The notes beneath the pieces were generated by a model. The model saw only the letters and a list, made by a program, of their open reading frames with translations, ran no database searches and had not been told where the DNA came from. Source: Cognaticolwellia mytili (GTDB taxonomy: Bacteria; Pseudomonadota; Gammaproteobacteria; Enterobacterales; Alteromonadaceae). From it: a stretch of DNA of 64,000 nt. The translations under genes were made by a program, and so were the position numbers. Where the stretch lies: NCBI RefSeq assembly GCF_002104475.1, contig NZ_NBOF01000004.1:62001-126000 (forward strand), given 5' to 3'. Below, piece after piece: positions 54,122-62,435 of this stretch. Each line of letters begins with the position of its first letter. The first letter of the stretch is position 1.

Positions 54122-55696
54122 ATGAAAAAACATACTTTAACAAATTTAACAGACGCACATGGCTGGATTGGCATTATCATCTCCAGCTTACTTTTTACTA
54201 TTTTTTTTGCGGGCTCTGTTAGCCTTTTCCGTGATGAAATTTTTCAATGGTCGGTACAACCAACACAAGCAGTTGAACAAGGTGAAATATTATCAGTAAG
54301 TGAAATTATGCAATTGGCGATAGCGGGTCGCCCGTTTAATGCCAAAGAACATTTAACCATAATTCCACCTTCAGAAGAAAACCCTTACTATCAGGCATAT
54401 GTAGACTTAATCGAGGAAGAAGCAGGGCGAGAGTATATCGGTTTGCTGATGGATCCTGTTAGCGGAAAAGTAGTAGGTGAGATTGACCAGTTTATTTTAG
54501 CTGAATTCATTTATCATCTTCATCGTGATCTAAATATTCCCTATGGTGTTTACCTGCTTGGCTTTGTTACGTTATTTTTCTTTTTCATGCTGTTATCAGG
54601 TATTTTGATCCACGCGAGAAAGTTAATCGGCAACTTCTTTCAGTATCGAACTCAGTCGAATTCGCGTAGTAAACTGCTAGATATGCACAATGTTATTGGC
54701 ACTATTAGTTTACCGTTTACTTTAATGTATGCACTCAGTGGCCTAATTTTTAATTTGGTGATTATTTACCAAATAGCTTTTGCGGTTATTTTGTATAAAG
54801 GTGATCAAGACGCCTTGCTAAAGGATGCAGGTGTACGCAGTGTTGAAGTTGAATGGCAGAGTCAGCCGTATCAATATCAGAATATTGATCAATTAGTTGA
54901 GCGATATAGCCTTGAGTTTGGCCATATGCCAGTAGTCATTCGTATGTATAATTATGGCGATAAAAGTACAGCCATGCACCTAATAGGCCTAGTTGACGGT
55001 ATGTTTGCGCAACGTTATGAAGTGGCACTTAACCTAATTGATGACTCGATCATTTTTAAAGATGATGCAGAGCAACATAGTGAAGTCCGTCACGGTATAG
55101 ATACTTTAAGCGAATTGCACTTTGGCGGTTTTGCGGGCTTAGACTTACGCTTTATTTACTTCATCTTAGGCATTGCGGTTTGTGCGTTGATTGTTACAGG
55201 TAATATGCTATGGATTGAGAAGCGCCAGAAACGCCTGAAAGCGTCACAACGTTCAGTGAAAATTGTCACCCATACTACCTTAATCAGCACGTTAGGTGTT
55301 GGGTTAGCGTGTTGCGTAGCCTTTTTAGCTGAACGACTATTACCCGTTACATTAGTAAACCGTGCCGACTATGTTATTTATGCTTTTGTGGCTTGCCTAG
55401 TATTGTCTGCAATTGTCGCCGTTTTTGTTAAAAAACAAACCTTACTCGTTGGTAGCTTTGCGCTGGCCAGTGCGGTGTTGTTACTAACAATATTAAGTGA
55501 TTGGATGATGTACGCTAAAAATCTGCAATTACTTTGGCAAGCTGGTGAATTAACAGCCTTTGGCACGCAAGCAGGGCTTGGCTTTGTTGCTACGTTCTTT
55601 GCTGTCGTTGCTTATAAGTTGACCAATAAAAAACGTTCAAGCCGAACAGAAATTAATAGCAAGAGCAGTAGTGATAACGAGCTCGCTCCTGCATAA
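54122..55696 (+). CDS. PepSY-associated TM protein (putative ferric-chelate reductase type)
   Basis: A 524-residue inner-membrane protein. TM1 near 13-35 follows the conserved H (DAHGWIGIIISSLLFTIFF). A periplasmic PepSY-like region lies near 40-125, further TMs near 143-165 and 195-220, another periplasmic region near 235-335, then five C-terminal TMs. Members such as PiuB-like proteins are linked to reduction of ferric siderophores. A TonB-dependent receptor gene normally accompanies this trio but is absent here. The 3' end of this gene and its downstream region recur in decayed form at 58.55-59.0 kb. Confidence 0.87.
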   Translation: MKKHTLTNLTDAHGWIGIIISSLLFTIFFAGSVSLFRDEIFQWSVQPTQAVEQGEILSVSEIMQLAIAGRPFNAKEHLTIIPPSEENPYYQAYVDLIEEEAGREYIGLLMDPVSGKVVGEIDQFILAEFIYHLHRDLNIPYGVYLLGFVTLFFFFMLLSGILIHARKLIGNFFQYRTQSNSRSKLLDMHNVIGTISLPFTLMYALSGLIFNLVIIYQIAFAVILYKGDQDALLKDAGVRSVEVEWQSQPYQYQNIDQLVERYSLEFGHMPVVIRMYNYGDKSTAMHLIGLVDGMFAQRYEVALNLIDDSIIFKDDAEQHSEVRHGIDTLSELHFGGFAGLDLRFIYFILGIAVCALIVTGNMLWIEKRQKRLKASQRSVKIVTHTTLISTLGVGLACCVAFLAERLLPVTLVNRADYVIYAFVACLVLSAIVAVFVKKQTLLVGSFALASAVLLLTILSDWMMYAKNLQLLWQAGELTAFGTQAGLGFVATFFAVVAYKLTNKKRSSRTEINSKSSSDNELAPA

Positions 55697-56005
55697 AAAA
55701 GTTCGGTAAATATAATCACGATAAAGAAGGGACACTTCATCGTGATTATTTATACTTGCATATAAACTTTACACTCCAATACTTCTTTTGAAACCTCACC
55801 GTACTCTCCATTGTTATTTTTAGGTACGTGATAGAACTCGACCGTTAGGTGCTTCTGCAGACAAAGCATAATGTACGAAAGATGCGCAAATCAGAAGTTA
55901 GAATTCCGTTATATCTAATGCTTATTCTAAGTTGTAACTGCCATCGAGCTTTGATCTTTAAACACGATTTATTCAAAACTGCTGGCTAATAGCTTGTTCA
56001 TTTTA
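55569..56005 (+). repeat. Diverged duplication, copy A (3' end of PepSY gene and downstream region)
   Basis: This segment aligns with 58551-59005. Similarity is highest around the PepSY stop codon and the terminator (55640-55760) and remains visible in patches (TGCAGACAAAGCATA, CAGAAG, AAAACTGCTGG) to about 56005. It includes the last codons of the intact gene. The 3.0 kb between the copies holds a small outer-membrane protein gene and a chemoreceptor gene. Confidence 0.7.
55712..55749 (+). terminator. Terminator of the DUF3325-DUF3649-PepSY operon
   Basis: An 11-bp perfect stem (ATAATCACGAT with ATCGTGATTAT), with an inner GAAG/CTTC pair and loop GGACA, followed by TTATACTTG. It lies 15 bases after the PepSY stop. 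A near-identical hairpin occurs in the decayed copy at 58686-58723. Confidence 0.7.
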
Positions 56006-56132
56006 GGAAAAAATCTAAGCAATAAAATACAAAAATAAAAAACTATCGCTAAGTTTGCATTAATTGATTCTTTGTTAAATACTGTCTTATATTGTTACAT
56101 AGAATATAACCACATAAAATATAAGGAATAAT

Positions 56133-56597
56133 ATGAAGGCAAAACTTTTTAGCCTAACACTTTTTTCAACGATAATTTTTACTACTTGTACTCAAGCTGC
56201 TGAGAATGCAAAACATATCCCCGGAGTATTTATTGGTGCTACGCATATTGAAAGTGAAACTGAATTCACTTTTGGATTTGAGTATGAATATAAGTTAAAT
56301 AAACAATGGGGTGTAGGCGCAGTTTTTGAGCGTACAAATAAAGCACATCACAATGATGGTGTTGCTGTGGCATTAGCATCAATTTATTACCATCCAACGA
56401 AAAACATTCGTTTAGGGGCAGGTATAGGGCAAGAAAGAATTGGTGGTGGACATCCGCATGAAGAAGATTTATATCGAATTAGCGCCGCTTATGACTTTCA
56501 TGTGAAAGATTTTGGCATTGCACCTACAATTGCTGTTGATTTTGTCGATGATGAAGAAGCTATTGTTTTTGGCATTGCCTTCACTAGACCTTTTTAA
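56133..56597 (+). CDS. Small outer-membrane beta-barrel protein with His-rich loops
   Basis: A 154-residue exported protein with signal peptide 1-22 (TTCTQA-A). The mature part alternates strands (FTFGFEYEYKLN, WGVGAVFER, VAVALASIYYH, IRLGAGIGQER, LYRISAAYDFH, IVFGIAFTRPF) and ends in Phe, so it is an 8-stranded barrel. Two loops are rich in His and acidic residues (KAHHNDG and GGGHPHEEDL), a pattern that could bind metal ions. It lies inside the duplicated PepSY 3' regions. Function is unknown. Confidence 0.75.
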   Translation: MKAKLFSLTLFSTIIFTTCTQAAENAKHIPGVFIGATHIESETEFTFGFEYEYKLNKQWGVGAVFERTNKAHHNDGVAVALASIYYHPTKNIRLGAGIGQERIGGGHPHEEDLYRISAAYDFHVKDFGIAPTIAVDFVDDEEAIVFGIAFTRPF

Positions 56598-56682
56598 ACG
56601 CAATAAATAAGATAATTTTAATGAATAGACATGGATGTTTTTCTCTCGCTTAATTTTGTAAATTCACCGGTAGGAACATTAC

Positions 56683-58377
56683 ATGCTCTCTAGATTAAAA
56701 ATCACACAAAAGGTTTACCTGTTAGGTGTTACCCAATTAGTATTAATGCTTGCGATGGGGCTAATATCCCTTTCTCAAATGAACAAAATTGGTAATGAAT
56801 TGGTTGATATTGCGGAAAATGACATTCCTTTATCCAATAGAATTACAAAAATTGCAGAGCACCAATTAGAGCAAACTATTCTATTTGAACGTTCTTTGTT
56901 AAAAGCAAACTTAAAAGAAAGCAATATTTCAGGTGCCTCACAGGAGTTTACAAAACTAACAAGTGAGCTTACAACGTTAAGTAAAAAAATTAATAACGAA
57001 TTTAGTGAAACACTGAGCTTCATTAATAGCTCCGTCAACACATTACACTCCACTCAAGCAAAGGAAACTTATCGGCGTTTAGAGACTAAATTAAAAGAAA
57101 CAAACGCTGAATTTACAGCACTAACGCTAGAGATTAATGAAGTATTATCTCGTACTGAGCAGTACAAAATTACAGAGCTATATAGCGATATAAAAAAAAT
57201 AGGAGTGCATGAAGATAAAGTTGAACACAGCATTATAGAAATATTGGATAGCATTCAAAAATTCACCTTAGAAGCAGCATTAAAAGCTGAACACGATGAA
57301 TTGGCAGGTATAAAGCTTATTAGCTATCTGTTTATCTGTGCACTAGTTATAGGTGCGGTATTGCCCACAATTATAAGCCGCTCAATCACAATTCCTATCA
57401 ATAAGCTACAAAAAGGGCTTGTAGAAGTTAGTGAGGGTGATGGTGACTTAAGTTTTAAGCTCAATGAGAAAGGTAGGGATGAAACGGCTAAAGTTGCTAT
57501 GGCCTTTAACAATTTTCTATCAACACTAAAAAGTACAATTCAAGAGACTAACCAGCAAGCAAGCGCATTAGGTGGTTCGTCAGATATAGCAACTCAGATA
57601 ATGCAAGACACGCTAATTAACATTGAAGCACAGCAATTAGAAACTGAAATGGTATCTACTGCGGTTGAGGAAATGAGCAGTACAACCATAGATGTTGCTA
57701 ATAATGCGCGTAGCGCTTCAAAAGTAACAGAAGATGTTCGCAAGAAAGTATTGCAAGGAAAAGCGGGCGCAAAAGAAACGCAAGATATTATTGAGCGTTT
57801 ATCTCATGAAATAAATGATGCAGCAGTCGTTATTCAATCTTTAGTTTCTGAAACTAATAATATTGGTAGTGTTTTAGCTAATATTCAAGGTATAGCAGAG
57901 CAAACAAACTTACTGGCATTGAATGCCGCCATAGAAGCCGCTAGAGCAGGAGAAACTGGCCGAGGCTTTGCCGTTGTTGCCGATGAGGTAAGAACACTTG
58001 CACAACGAACACAAACCTCCACTGTCGACATTCAAAGCTTAGTTGAGCGATTACAAAGTGAAGCTAATAATGCTGTTAAAAGTATGGAAAAAGGCACTGA
58101 TATTGCGGGGCAATGTTTAGCAAAAAGTGGTGAGACATTCACAATATTTGAAGATGCCTCTCAAGCCGTTGATGAAATCTCTGAATTGAATACCCATATA
58201 GCAACAGCGGCCAATGAGCAATCTCATGTTGCAGAAGAAGTTAACCAAAACCTTGTTAATATTACCGAAATAGCCAATAAAACTACTCAAGGTGCAAGAG
58301 ATGCTTCAGAAGCTAATGGCAATATAGCAAAAAGCCTTGTAGAGCTTTATGAAAACCTGAATAGGTTTAAAGTGTAA
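56683..58377 (+). CDS. Methyl-accepting chemotaxis protein
   Basis: A 564-residue chemoreceptor: TM1 near 11-29, a long helical periplasmic sensor (about 35-205) of the four-helix-bundle type, TM2 near 208-230, HAMP ending EVSEGDGDLSFKL and the cytoplasmic signalling domain with the hairpin tip [23 protein letters not shown] 56683 begins a normal MCP N-terminus (MLSRLKITQKVYLLGV). No C-terminal CheR-binding pentapeptide. It is monocistronic, 86 bp after an outer-membrane protein gene. The ligand is unknown. Confidence 0.92.
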   Translation: MLSRLKITQKVYLLGVTQLVLMLAMGLISLSQMNKIGNELVDIAENDIPLSNRITKIAEHQLEQTILFERSLLKANLKESNISGASQEFTKLTSELTTLSKKINNEFSETLSFINSSVNTLHSTQAKETYRRLETKLKETNAEFTALTLEINEVLSRTEQYKITELYSDIKKIGVHEDKVEHSIIEILDSIQKFTLEAALKAEHDELAGIKLISYLFICALVIGAVLPTIISRSITIPINKLQKGLVEVSEGDGDLSFKLNEKGRDETAKVAMAFNNFLSTLKSTIQETNQQASALGGSSDIATQIMQDTLINIEAQQLETEMVSTAVEEMSSTTIDVANNARSASKVTEDVRKKVLQGKAGAKETQDIIERLSHEINDAAVVIQSLVSETNNIGSVLANIQGIAEQTNLLALNAAIEAARAGETGRGFAVVADEVRTLAQRTQTSTVDIQSLVERLQSEANNAVKSMEKGTDIAGQCLAKSGETFTIFEDASQAVDEISELNTHIATAANEQSHVAEEVNQNLVNITEIANKTTQGARDASEANGNIAKSLVELYENLNRFKV

Positions 58378-58550
58378 GTATTTTATTTATTGCAAAGTAC
58401 TTAAATAAAATTAACAGAGAATTTATTTGTTGTGACTAGTTTATGTTGGTCGTTTCGTTATATTTTCTAATCGCTAAGGAGCCGAAAACGTCATAAAATA
58501 ACGTTTCCAATGTCGCTAGCGCTGAAGGAAGCGACAAGAGGGTGAAATTT

Positions 58551-58670
58551 AAGCAGGCATTCATTTTTAGTTACTTTGCTTCTGTTACTCACAAGTTAGC
58601 CAATATAAAAAGCGCTCAAATTGAAATTAATAGCAAGAGCAGTTGTGATACCGAATTCGCTCCTGCATAA
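58551..58670 (+). pseudogene. Decayed 3' end of a second PepSY-TM gene
   Basis: Forty in-frame codons ending at a TAA align with the end of the PepSY gene at 54122-55696. KLANIKSAQIEINSKSSCD matches KLTNKKRSSRTEINSKSSSD, then TEFAPA matches NELAPA. The preceding QAFIFSYFASVTH matches QAGLGFVATFFAVVAY with a short deletion. No start or upstream part of the gene remains, so this is a relic and not expressed as a functional protein. Confidence 0.75.
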
Positions 58671-59005
58671 AGAAGTTTGGTCAATATAATTACGATAAAG
58701 AAGGGACACTTCATCGTGATTATTTCTATAAAAGTATAAGGATTACAGGCCAATACCTCTTTTGAGATCTTACCGTATTCTCCATAGCTTTCTTTTTATG
58801 ATGCATGAAAGGCACCTACTATTTCTTACATCTGCAAGCAAAGCATAGTGTTCAGCGTTGTACGCTAAGCAGAAGCTAGTAACTTGTTAATCCTAATACC
58901 TGTTGTAAACCATTGGAGTTTCGTTTTTTTTTGTACTCACGGTAAGCCGAAAGTAAACAATATTTTTATATAAAAACTGCTGGTAAAAGCGGTTTGTTTA
59001 ATAAC
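58551..59005 (+). repeat. Diverged duplication, copy B
   Basis: The second copy of the PepSY 3' segment, including the pseudogene codons and the terminator hairpin (58686-58723, ATAATTACGAT with ATCGTGATTAT, one G-U). The G-U change that keeps the stem paired suggests the hairpin was under selection for some time after duplication. The rest of 58378-59045 contains only a short TGTCGCT/AGCGACA inverted repeat at 58511-58536. Confidence 0.7.
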
Positions 59006-59045
59006 TAAACTTAGATGGCCTTGCGCAATCTTATTTCGTTTTAAT

Positions 59046-59684
59046 TTAAAAAACTTTATAGGACATTGCAACTTTCCCTTTTTTAACCTTTATCATGTCA
59101 GTGGTATATTTTTCAGGCACTTCCATTACATAAGATAAATAAGGTTTCATACCGGGGAATGATGCATTGTCGGCATAAATTAATGCACCGTTGCTGAGCC
59201 TAGGCTCTAATAGTTTAAGTATTGGAAGATAGAGGTCGCTCCATCCATCAAGTATTAATACGTCAATATCATTTTCCAAATTAGCAAGCGTTTCTAACGC
59301 ATCACCTTCTCTTAACTCTATATACTCAGTTAAATCGCATTGTTTAAAGTTTCTTTGTGCTACTTTGCACTTTTCAGGCAATAGCTCAGATGTAATGACT
59401 TTACCGCCAGTCTCTTTTGCCCCTGCTGCTAAATAAATTGTTGAAATACCGAAGGATGTACCGAATTCAACGATGCTCTTTGACTTATTTGAAACAATGT
59501 AATCATATAAAAATTCACCTTGATTCCTATCGAGAGGCAAATAAGCATTTTGACAATCTACAGGTTTCAGTTTTCGAAATAGAAATTTGAATATTAAAGG
59601 AAACATTTTTTTAAAGTCTTTTGAAGCATCACGATAAAGTGAGTCTAATGTATTCAAAATTAATGTATCTTTGATGTATTTCAT
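59046..59684 (-). CDS. Class I SAM-dependent methyltransferase (O-methyltransferase type)
   Basis: A 212-residue methyltransferase. The SAM-binding motif is IVEFGTSFGISTIYLA near 81-96, followed by KVITSELLPEKCKVAQRNF (acidic ribose-binding loop), IELREGDALETL and DVLILDGWSDLYLPIL (a DxxxD-like acidic patch of the COMT/YrrM group). It should methylate a small molecule hydroxyl. It is divergent from a MarR-family gene and two identical-format operators lie between them. It is more AT-rich than the neighbours and sits next to IS debris, which hints at acquisition. The substrate is unknown. Confidence 0.8.
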   Translation of the reverse strand: MKYIKDTLILNTLDSLYRDASKDFKKMFPLIFKFLFRKLKPVDCQNAYLPLDRNQGEFLYDYIVSNKSKSIVEFGTSFGISTIYLAAGAKETGGKVITSELLPEKCKVAQRNFKQCDLTEYIELREGDALETLANLENDIDVLILDGWSDLYLPILKLLEPRLSNGALIYADNASFPGMKPYLSYVMEVPEKYTTDMIKVKKGKVAMSYKVF

Positions 59685-59741
59685 ATAATTACCTTAAACA
59701 TTTTTAATGTACCTCTAGACTTATCTATACAAGTTCTAATA

Positions 59742-59761
59742 TAGTTGACTTCGCTCAACTA
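59742..59761. promoter_or_regulatory. Probable MarR operator, site 1
   Basis: TAGTTGA, six bases, TCAACTA (the arms extend to TATAGTTGA and TCAACTATA). It lies about 58 bases upstream of the methyltransferase start and has the same arm sequence and spacing as site 2. It is a likely binding site for the divergently encoded MarR protein. Confidence 0.7.
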
Positions 59762-59778
59762 TAATTATGATTTCAAAA

Positions 59779-59798
59779 TAGTTGATGCAAGTCAACTA
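59779..59798. promoter_or_regulatory. Probable MarR operator, site 2
   Basis: TAGTTGA, six bases, TCAACTA, centred 37 bases from site 1 and 19 bases upstream of the MarR ATG, where it would overlap the marR promoter or leader. Identical half-sites in both positions support control of both genes by one regulator. Confidence 0.72.
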
Positions 59799-59816
59799 AA
59801 TTTTTAAGAAGGTTAT

Positions 59817-60239
59817 ATGAATCAATTTAAACTTGTCGAATCTATATTTAAATTTATGAAACAATTTCGTACACGATTGGATGAAGAGTTAGTATTGGCT
59901 GAAATTGATTTTTCGCCTGCTTTTATGAAAATTTTAAAAATGGTTGAAAAAATACCTGATTGTAACGCTCAAAAGATAACCTCAATATTTGAAAAAGATA
60001 AAGCGTTAATTACGAGAATTATTAAGGACATGGTAAGCCATGAGTTGCTTACACAAAACCGAGATAAAAAAGATAGCAGAGTCAAGATATTGTGCCTTAC
60101 CGACAAAGGTATAGATACATTAAAAACATTTCGAATAATTGAAGATAAAATAGAGAAGTCAATGGTTTTGAATATTTCACCTGATGATTTAGAAATATTT
60201 GTAAATGTGTTAAATAAAATCAGAAATGAATTATCTTAA
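59817..60239 (+). CDS. MarR family transcriptional regulator
   Basis: A 140-residue winged-helix regulator. The HTH spans about 42-72 (NAQKITSIFEKDKALITRIIKDMVSHELL) and the wing is QNRDKKDSRVKILCLTDKGIDTL, the DxRxxxxxLT signature of the MarR family. N- and C-terminal helices form the dimer interface. AAGAAGG lies six bases before the ATG. It is divergent from a methyltransferase gene with two matched operators between them, so it probably represses both and is released by a small ligand, possibly related to the methyltransferase substrate. Confidence 0.9.
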   Translation: MNQFKLVESIFKFMKQFRTRLDEELVLAEIDFSPAFMKILKMVEKIPDCNAQKITSIFEKDKALITRIIKDMVSHELLTQNRDKKDSRVKILCLTDKGIDTLKTFRIIEDKIEKSMVLNISPDDLEIFVNVLNKIRNELS

Positions 60240-60293
60240 ATGTATCTTAAATACCAAATTAAAACACAGACAAATACTTAGCATTAATGTCTA

Positions 60294-60775
60294 CTAGGTA
60301 AGAGGACGGCCTTTAGTGGGAAAATATTCAATAACCGCTATGGTGGCTAAACGGGCTGTTTATTGTGATAAATTCTTGGAGGGATTAGGTCCATTTTTTG
60401 CTGTTGTTCGTTTCCATAGCGAAAAAGGCCGATGCTTTTTTTAATAGCTGATTGTCACTTTCTAATTGCTTAACTTGTCACTTTCTAATTGCTTAACTTG
60501 TTTTTCTAATGCTTGAATGCGTATATACTCTGGCGTTAATGCATTTGGTTTCGGTGCAACACCTTTTTATTTTTTGCGATACAAGCCCATCCAGCGTTGA
60601 ATGGATGATAAGCCCACATCCATCGCTGTAGCAGCATCTTTATGTTTATAACTACTAACAATGACTAGCTCTGTACATTCACGTTTAAGTTCGCTTGATA
60701 ATATTTTCTTTGGCACGTTGACCTCGTTATTTAAAGTAATAATATCTCTAACGAAGTCTCTAGTTAAACTGTACA
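60294..60775 (-). mobile_element. Remnant of an IS3-family insertion sequence
   Basis: The minus strand carries a broken orfA (60390-60716). At its 5' side lies TGTACAGTTTAACTAGAGAC, a possible terminal repeat, ending near 60775. On the 3' side, a 21-codon stretch at 60294-60359 (ATIAVIEYFPTKGRP) weakly resembles the end of IS3 orfB (FEYIEVFYNRKR). If so, nearly all of orfB has been lost. The boundaries are approximate and no matching end repeat was confirmed on the left. Confidence 0.5.
60390..60716 (-). pseudogene. IS3-family transposase orfA, disrupted
   Basis: Translating from GTG 60716 (ribosome site CGAGG) gives PKKILSSELKRECTELV, then KDAATAMDVGLSSIQRWMGLYRKK, the helix-turn-helix of an IS3-group OrfA, followed by a stop. 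In another frame it continues GVAPKPNALTPEYIRIQALEKQ and the leucine-zipper end. A 23-base unit (60454-60476) is repeated in tandem at 60477-60499, adding a second frameshift. The protein cannot be made intact. Confidence 0.8.
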
Positions 60776-60998
60776 GTTAATAATGTTAAAAGATGTTTCT
60801 TTGAAAACGAGTCGGCAGGTCACTTTAATGTTATTCGTCGCAGTTAGCGTACCGAGTATCGTAAATTTTGATGAACACTAAATCAATCGATACTTTCAAT
60901 GAGTATCGACAACATGAAATGTTACATTCAAGAATGAATTAATTTTTTCATTTTGCGTATCTTGTTAAAATACATGAATAACAAAACATGATGGTGTA
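60776..60998. other. Promoter region of the MATE gene
   Basis: About 220 bases between the IS remnant and the MATE gene. AT-rich, with no gene and no clear operator. The IS terminus may have brought or removed regulatory sequence here. Confidence 0.3.
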
Positions 60999-62435
60999 AT
61001 GGATCAACCGCTTAAAAATTGGTTTACGCAGGAAAAAATCTCTAAAGTCATCTGGCAATCAACCTTGCCGATGTTTGGTGCGATTTTAGCGCTTCTTGCA
61101 TACGATTTATTAGAATCAAGCTTGCTAGCCTTTAATGGCGAACAAGCGTTAACGGCACTTGGCTTTACGTTGCCAATTACCACGGCAATTACCGCTATTG
61201 CTATTGGTATGAGCGTTATCACTAATAATAAAGTGGTTAAGTATGCTTGCTTGCACAGTAATAAATTGGCTAAAACAGTGGTTATTTCCTTGTTACAAGC
61301 CAGCTTCTTTACGCTGATACTTGCGATCATTTTTTATTCGGCTAACGAACAGTTACTGGCGTTACTGGGCAATCGTACTTGGTCATCAGGACATATTGGA
61401 GATCCGCTAATTGAGATAATTCATAGTCAAATGAATTATCTTGATGCGCGTTATTTTAGTTGGGTTTTTCTGGCGATTATTTGGCAAGTTAATGCTATTT
61501 TTCGAGCTTTAGGCAATTCTAAACTTGCTAGCCGTATTATGATGTCTTGGTTAGCTGTCAAAAGTGCTTTAGCGGTATTACTACTTACGCCAGAAAGTGG
61601 TTATTATCTCGAAAATTTGGACGGGCTAGCGGTGGTTCATAGCAGTGTTGATAGTCTATTTTTCGTTATCTCAATATTACTTTTACATAAGAATCTTAAT
61701 CTAGTTTGGCCTTCATTTAGTGAACTACTCCGAGCAATATTTTCTACCAAATTGAATAGCGTTGTTATTGTATTGCAGCAGCTTATTACGCCTTTAAGTA
61801 TTGCATTGCTGACGATCATTGCTGCCAAAATTAGTTACTCCTACGTTGCGGCATTTGCTTTTATCTTTCGAATGGAGTCGATATTCCTTTTATTACCTAT
61901 GATGCTTACAACGACAATGCCAAGCATTATCGGCATGAATTATTGGTTGGGGCATTTCAACCGCGTTAAGCAGGCATATTATATTGCCTTTATCTCGGTT
62001 GCTGTTGTTCAATTGCTAGTGGCAACTTTATTATTAATAAATAACAATATGTTGTCTTATTTTATCTGCCCAGAAGGGGAGGTTGCGGAGTTATTGACTA
62101 TTTATTTAACTTGGGTTCCTTTTGGCTATATTGGTGCCGGCATCGCTATTGTTTACCAGTCGTGTTTGAACGCTGAAGGCAAACCTTTGCAAGCGTGCTC
62201 TGTCGGTATTATGCACCGCTTGGTGTTGTTATTACCATTTGCCTTTGTTGGTGGACTTATTTCAACAGACTCAAGTTTGTTTCAAGCACTTATGATTGGT
62301 CACTTTACTGCGGCAATTTACGTTATTTATCTCTTTAAAAAAAGAAAGGTCAGTATTCAAAAGCAGGCGCAAGAATCAGCGGTACCAGCGCTACTTAATC
62401 AATCTCAAAATGGTAATTTAGGAGAACAATTATGA
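60999..62435 (+). CDS. MATE-like efflux transporter
   Basis: A 478-residue membrane protein with about 12 hydrophobic segments and the MATE internal duplication (QSTLPMFGAILALLAYDLLESSL; VVIVLQQLITPLSIALL). It is more divergent from the MATE consensus than the 32-kb paralogue, with acidic residues near the start of TM1 (AYDLLESS). It shares an ATGA overlap with the next gene, so both are translated from one mRNA. The substrate is unknown, but coupling to an exported methyltransferase is unusual. Confidence 0.8.
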   Translation: MDQPLKNWFTQEKISKVIWQSTLPMFGAILALLAYDLLESSLLAFNGEQALTALGFTLPITTAITAIAIGMSVITNNKVVKYACLHSNKLAKTVVISLLQASFFTLILAIIFYSANEQLLALLGNRTWSSGHIGDPLIEIIHSQMNYLDARYFSWVFLAIIWQVNAIFRALGNSKLASRIMMSWLAVKSALAVLLLTPESGYYLENLDGLAVVHSSVDSLFFVISILLLHKNLNLVWPSFSELLRAIFSTKLNSVVIVLQQLITPLSIALLTIIAAKISYSYVAAFAFIFRMESIFLLLPMMLTTTMPSIIGMNYWLGHFNRVKQAYYIAFISVAVVQLLVATLLLINNNMLSYFICPEGEVAELLTIYLTWVPFGYIGAGIAIVYQSCLNAEGKPLQACSVGIMHRLVLLLPFAFVGGLISTDSSLFQALMIGHFTAAIYVIYLFKKRKVSIQKQAQESAVPALLNQSQNGNLGEQL

